Part shown: positions 24,238 through 25,085 of the stretch, piece by piece | Numbering within the stretch: position 1 is the first letter of the stretch | How the letters are laid out: every line of letters begins with the position of its first letter | Assembly (NCBI GenBank): GCA_002441205.1 | Contig: DJVN01000256.1 | Location: 1-25,085, forward strand | Source of the DNA: Syntrophaceae bacterium UBA6255 | GTDB lineage: Bacteria; Desulfobacterota; Syntrophia; Syntrophales; Smithellaceae | Reading direction: 5' to 3' | DNA: 25,085 bases | Program-made: the position numbers and the translations under genes | Notes under the pieces: generated by a model | The model's input: the letters and a program-made list of their open reading frames with translations, nothing else | Told to the model about the DNA's origin: nothing | The model's database searches: none

Positions 24238-24486
24238 ATGCAGAGATCTATCGTAGTGGATTATCCAGACACGATGCCTGCGGTTACTAATCAAAGCCCT
24301 GAGGATTTTGAAGCTGAAGCGAAAAGGGCGATGGCAGTCAAATTATTTGAGATTGGCCGTCTAAGTTCCGGCCAGGCCGCCCAGCTTGTCGGAATCAGCA
24401 GGGTTGAATTTCTGCTGACATGCAAACAGATGGGTGTCGCCTCTGTCGAATGGGATGATAAGGAAATAGAAGCCGAGTTGCATTAA
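24238..24486 (+). CDS. UPF0175-family small protein (antitoxin-like)
   Basis: An 82-aa protein with AVKLFEIGRLSSGQAAQLVGIS followed by RVEFLLTCKQMGV, the hallmark of UPF0175, a helix-turn-helix-like family often found beside DUF3368 PIN-type toxins. The start at 24238 is supported by AAGGAGG with good spacing; an earlier in-frame GTG at 24214 lacks one. The tail is acidic (EWDDKEIEAELH). Only 34 bases separate its stop from the end of the convergent MaoC gene, so no toxin gene follows. It is an orphan, and its regulation of anything else here is unproven. Confidence 0.8.
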   Translation: MQRSIVVDYPDTMPAVTNQSPEDFEAEAKRAMAVKLFEIGRLSSGQAAQLVGISRVEFLLTCKQMGVASVEWDDKEIEAELH

Positions 24487-24520
24487 GGTTCGCCCATTTA
24501 TCAAATTAAAAAAAACAGAT

Positions 24521-24952
24521 TTAAGTCTTTGGCGCTTTGGGCGGGCTGACGAGCCCTTCGCCTGTCAGCACCATCACGCCGTCCTGATTGCTGCACGTCG
24601 TTTTCAAGCGGACACGGTTCTTTTCGGTGAGCAGTTCCAGAATTTCAACGCGTGCCGTGATGGTGTCGCCAATGCGCACCGGCGCGAGAAAGCTCAACTC
24701 CTGTTTCATGTAGATGGTTCCGGGGCCGGGCAGCTGATTGGCGATAATGGCGGAAATGAAGCCCGCCGTGAGCATTCCGTGCGCGATGCGGGTTTTGAAA
24801 AAAGTATTTTTGGCATACGCCTCGTTGACATGCGCCGGATTGAAATCGCCAGTGATCCCCGCATATAAATAAATATCTGTTTCCGTTACCGTTTTGGCAA
24901 ACTCTGCCGCGTCCCCAACGTGTAGCTGATCAATTCTTTTTCCTGCTATCAT
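24521..24952 (-). CDS. MaoC-family (R)-specific enoyl-CoA hydratase (PhaJ-like)
   Basis: A 143-aa hot-dog-fold protein that hydrates trans-2-enoyl-CoA. The hydratase 2 motif is visible: YAGITGDFNPAHVNEAYA (about residues 30-47), with the catalytic Asp and His in D-x-N-P-x-H, followed by RIAHGMLTAGFIS, which lines the active site. Length matches PhaJ-type single-domain enzymes. Its role could be beta-oxidation or supply of hydroxyacyl-CoA. AGGAGG lies about 10 bases before the ATG. It is convergent with UPF0175 and visibly richer in GC than the central block, so it probably belongs to the native chromosome. Confidence 0.9.
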   Translation of the reverse strand: MIAGKRIDQLHVGDAAEFAKTVTETDIYLYAGITGDFNPAHVNEAYAKNTFFKTRIAHGMLTAGFISAIIANQLPGPGTIYMKQELSFLAPVRIGDTITARVEILELLTEKNRVRLKTTCSNQDGVMVLTGEGLVSPPKAPKT

Positions 24953-25001
24953 AGCAACTCTACCTCCTGATGGCTGTCTGGTTTATTAACCATTTCTAAA
25001 T

Positions 25002-25085
25002 CAAAGATGATATCGAGGCGGCAAGGAGGAGGCGACGAGGCGTATTAAATATACGTTGAGGAAGCCGACGACGCAGCCAACAAAG
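25002..25085. repeat. intergenic repeat element, cut by the window end
   Basis: Two imperfect direct copies of GAGGARGCCGACGAMG (25026-25040 and 25058-25073) flank a small palindrome CGTAT-TAAAT-ATACG (25041-25055). The stretch opens with CAAAG (25002) and the window ends with CAAAG (25081-25085), so another unit may follow. The purine-rich, non-coding composition resembles the abundant intergenic repeats I associate with deltaproteobacterial genomes, which is from memory and not verified. Confidence 0.5.

Noticed and set aside
1..25085. tRNA genes, rRNA genes or a CRISPR array
   Set aside because: No cloverleaf with a GTTCRA-type arm, no rRNA-like stretch and no regularly spaced repeat was found by eye.

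Overview
The window is a stretch of a mosaic bacterial chromosome, with no rRNA, tRNA or CRISPR array visible. Shine-Dalgarno sequences (AGGAGG-type), lipobox and signal peptides, and GTG/TTG starts are ordinary bacterial. A MaoC/PhaJ-like hydratase gene, a UPF0175 gene and a GAGGARGC-type intergenic repeat at the right edge make me lean towards a Desulfobacterota (former Deltaproteobacteria), perhaps Syntrophales. That assignment is an inference and weak.

Left region (1-2.8 kb, minus strand): a HerA/TraG-like conjugative ATPase that stops soon after its Walker B region, preceded by three small genes (78, 116 and 64 aa). One has an N-terminal membrane anchor and sits behind a strong hairpin. 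From 2.8 to 4.3 kb there is gene wreckage: a decayed short ORF (2891-3187) and an IS1380-family transposase pseudogene (3250-4142) with stops and frameshifts and no C-terminus.

Central region (4.3-15.7 kb, plus strand, visibly AT-richer than its right flank): ten closely packed or overlapping genes that look like one operon. The first three encode an SsuB/SsuC/NMT1-type ABC importer, and the fourth a SAM methyltransferase. Next come a SLOG/LOG-family Rossmann protein, a 549-aa protein with a possible GAF-like part and a possible degenerate kinase-like part, two small unknown proteins, a receiver-AAA+ protein that resembles a sigma54 activator without GAFTGA or HTH, and a 965-aa protein joining a complete receiver domain to a DUF3800 (RNase H-like) domain and a small C-terminal beta domain. 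I know of no described system with this composition. It is the best candidate in the window for a new signalling or defence system. A broken peptide deformylase gene (15787-16324) follows. A 13-bp inverted match brackets the whole block.

Right region (16.6-24.0 kb, plus strand): a second operon for cell-envelope functions. It encodes an exported HEAT-repeat protein, several small membrane proteins, an exported VWA-domain protein, a stand-alone DUF3662 (FhaA N-terminal-like) protein, an FtsW/RodA-family glycosyltransferase, a PbpA-like transpeptidase and an M50-like membrane peptidase. The order DUF3662-FtsW/RodA-PbpA recalls the actinobacterial fhaA-rodA-pbpA cluster and is unexpected here. 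Its first two genes have leaders with the same layout: AAACGCTRAG, a hairpin, AAAGA, then a 12-bp hairpin just before the ribosome binding site. The distal hairpins differ by compensatory changes, which points to a conserved RNA structure.

Right edge: a 43-codon gene remnant, an orphan UPF0175 gene, the MaoC hydratase on the minus strand, and the start of an intergenic repeat.
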